Below, in pieces: positions 63,196 to 64,000 of a stretch of DNA of 64,000 bases. A program made the position numbers and the translations under genes. The DNA is from Alphaproteobacteria bacterium. GTDB taxonomy: Bacteria > Pseudomonadota > Alphaproteobacteria > Rs-D84. The stretch covers positions 113,506 through 177,505 of the forward strand of contig WRCC01000001.1 in the NCBI GenBank assembly GCA_009784235.1, in the 5' to 3' direction. The notes under the pieces were generated by a model. It was not told where the DNA came from. It saw only the letters and a list, made by a program, of their open reading frames with translations, and did not search any database. The first letter of the stretch is position 1; the number at the start of each line of letters is the position of its first letter.

Positions 63196-63720
63196 ATGAA
63201 CACAATTAACGATATAATCAAATTCAATGAACAATTTGTTGCAGATAAAAAATATATTCCATATGCCCAGGAACGCGGATTGCCGCGGAAACAATTGGCC
63301 GTGCTGACGTGTATGGATACCCGCCTTGTCGAATTATTGCCCGCGGCACTGGATTTGCACAATGGCGATGCGAAAATTATCAAAAATGCCGGCGGATGTG
63401 TTTTGCACCCATGTGGCAGCGTAATGCGCAGCTTGCTGGTCGCGGTGCATGCATTGGGCGTGCGCGATATAATGGTTGTCGGGCATACAGATTGCGGAAT
63501 GGAAAAATTGGATGTGCCGGCACTGTCTGAAAAAATGAAATCGGTTGGCGTATGCCCGGATTCTGATGTCGGAACTTGGCTGTGCGGGTTCGAAGACGGC
63601 ACAGATTCTGTCAGCAAAAGCGTAGATATTATCAAGACCCATTCCTTGATGCCAGACTATGTATCCGTTCGCGGATTTATTATGGATATAAACACAGGTG
63701 CGTTATCCGAAATTAATTAA
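63196..63720 (+). CDS. Beta-class carbonic anhydrase
   Basis: Carbonic anhydrase interconverts CO2 and bicarbonate. The 174-residue protein has the zinc and dyad motifs 'VLTCMDTRLVELLPAAL' (Cys, Asp, Arg), 'IIKNAGGCVLHPCGSVMRSLLVAVHALGVRDIMVVGHTDCGM' (His and Cys ligands), typical of the small beta-CA subgroup. I chose ATG 63196 behind AAGGA; ATG 63184 is too close to that signal. It lies 15 bases after the laccase-domain gene and is probably co-transcribed. Confidence 0.93.
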   Translation: MNTINDIIKFNEQFVADKKYIPYAQERGLPRKQLAVLTCMDTRLVELLPAALDLHNGDAKIIKNAGGCVLHPCGSVMRSLLVAVHALGVRDIMVVGHTDCGMEKLDVPALSEKMKSVGVCPDSDVGTWLCGFEDGTDSVSKSVDIIKTHSLMPDYVSVRGFIMDINTGALSEIN

Positions 63721-63785
63721 ATATTTTTTGTAACCTTTTGATGTGCCCACACGTATATATGTGTGTACAACCAAAAGGAAGAAAA

Positions 63786-64000
63786 ATGAAAAAAATAATA
63801 ATCAGCTCTATGGCAATAATCTTGATGGCGGGCGCCGCGAATGCAATGCCGTGCAAGCATACTAAACATGCCCCAGCGCCACACCATAAACCCGGCGTAG
63901 TCGCCCTGCACGCCGGACCGCGCCCAGTTGCACGACCGGCGGTTGCCCCGCGCAGCACGGTTGTCGTCGTAAAAAACAATCATCAAAAACATAATAATTG
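63786..64000 (+). CDS. Secreted His-rich protein, 3' truncated by the window edge
   Basis: An ORF with AAAGGAAG upstream encodes a signal peptide ('IIISSMAIILMAGAANA') and then 'MPCKHTKHAPAPHHKPG', rich in His, Pro and Lys. It continues 'RPVARPAVAPRS' and runs off the right edge. His-rich secreted proteins may bind metals. No family assigned. It was not in the ORF track because no stop lies within the window. Confidence 0.6.
   Translation, partial: MKKIIISSMAIILMAGAANAMPCKHTKHAPAPHHKPGVVALHAGPRPVARPAVAPRSTVVVVKNNHQKHNN

Overview
The window reads as a chromosome segment of an alphaproteobacterium with a compact genome. Markers are the DUF1013/TrcR-like regulator next to rpoD, a DUF2155 protein, bactofilin beside an M23 peptidase, and the gene order rimM-trmD-rplS. 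Genes are tightly packed, with many ATGA or TAATG stop/start overlaps. Several copies of a palindromic 'cattgcgag...gaagcaatccag' repeat are scattered between genes, as in Rickettsiales-like and uncultured host-associated alphaproteobacteria. I cannot name the species; a gut or host-associated lineage is an inference.

Layout. 1-7.9 kb: a polysaccharide operon (two-component system, GT2 and Stealth transferases), then M23 peptidase, bactofilin, rpiB and a small SHOCT membrane protein. 8.1-12.5 kb: a complete 4.34-kb microvirus (gokushovirus-like) prophage inserted in a XerC/D dif-type site, with 23-bp copies of the dif core at both ends and a 53-nt perfect palindrome just outside. 12.8-19.6 kb: an orphan gene, an XRE regulator, an SRP-like RNA, tsaD, DUF2155, rplS, trmD, rimM and dnaK. 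19.7-26.7 kb: PnuC-like transporter, pfkA, LysM protein, HNH nuclease, tRNA-Arg, a GT39 membrane transferase and prfB with a programmed frameshift. 26.8-32.1 kb: a 1366-residue Cys-rich repeat protein and a second secreted protein. 32.2-48.6 kb: murA-like gene, obg, an unclassified structured RNA, META lipoprotein, YgjP-like protease, tkt, rnhA, rlmE, DnaJ protein, ffh, PAP2, uvrA, pyrF and a split AddA-type helicase and nuclease. 48.7-64 kb: an envelope and salvage operon (nucleosidase, GH3, deacetylase, PnuC-like), a coiled-coil protein, TrcR, rpoD, cysS, RodZ-like, dusB, ftsB-like, M48 lipoprotein, tRNA-Pro, laccase-domain protein and carbonic anhydrase.

How it works together. Most of the window is housekeeping: translation (prfB, rplS, trmD, rimM, cysS, rlmE, dusB, tsaD), protein targeting (ffh plus an SRP-like RNA), envelope building and recycling, and DNA repair. 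The accessory parts are the microvirus, the giant repeat protein and the surface-glycan operon.

The strongest observations are the dif-integrated microvirus with tiny membrane-peptide ORFs, and a recurring promoter layout. In nine genes a -10 box lies 6-7 nt before the start codon with no usable Shine-Dalgarno sequence, which predicts leaderless mRNAs for prfB, ffh, uvrA, obg, rimM, dusB, ftsB and others. Also notable are identical micro-repeats inserted in frame in ffh and cysS, and a promoter-to-terminator RNA gene of about 215 nt that I could not classify.
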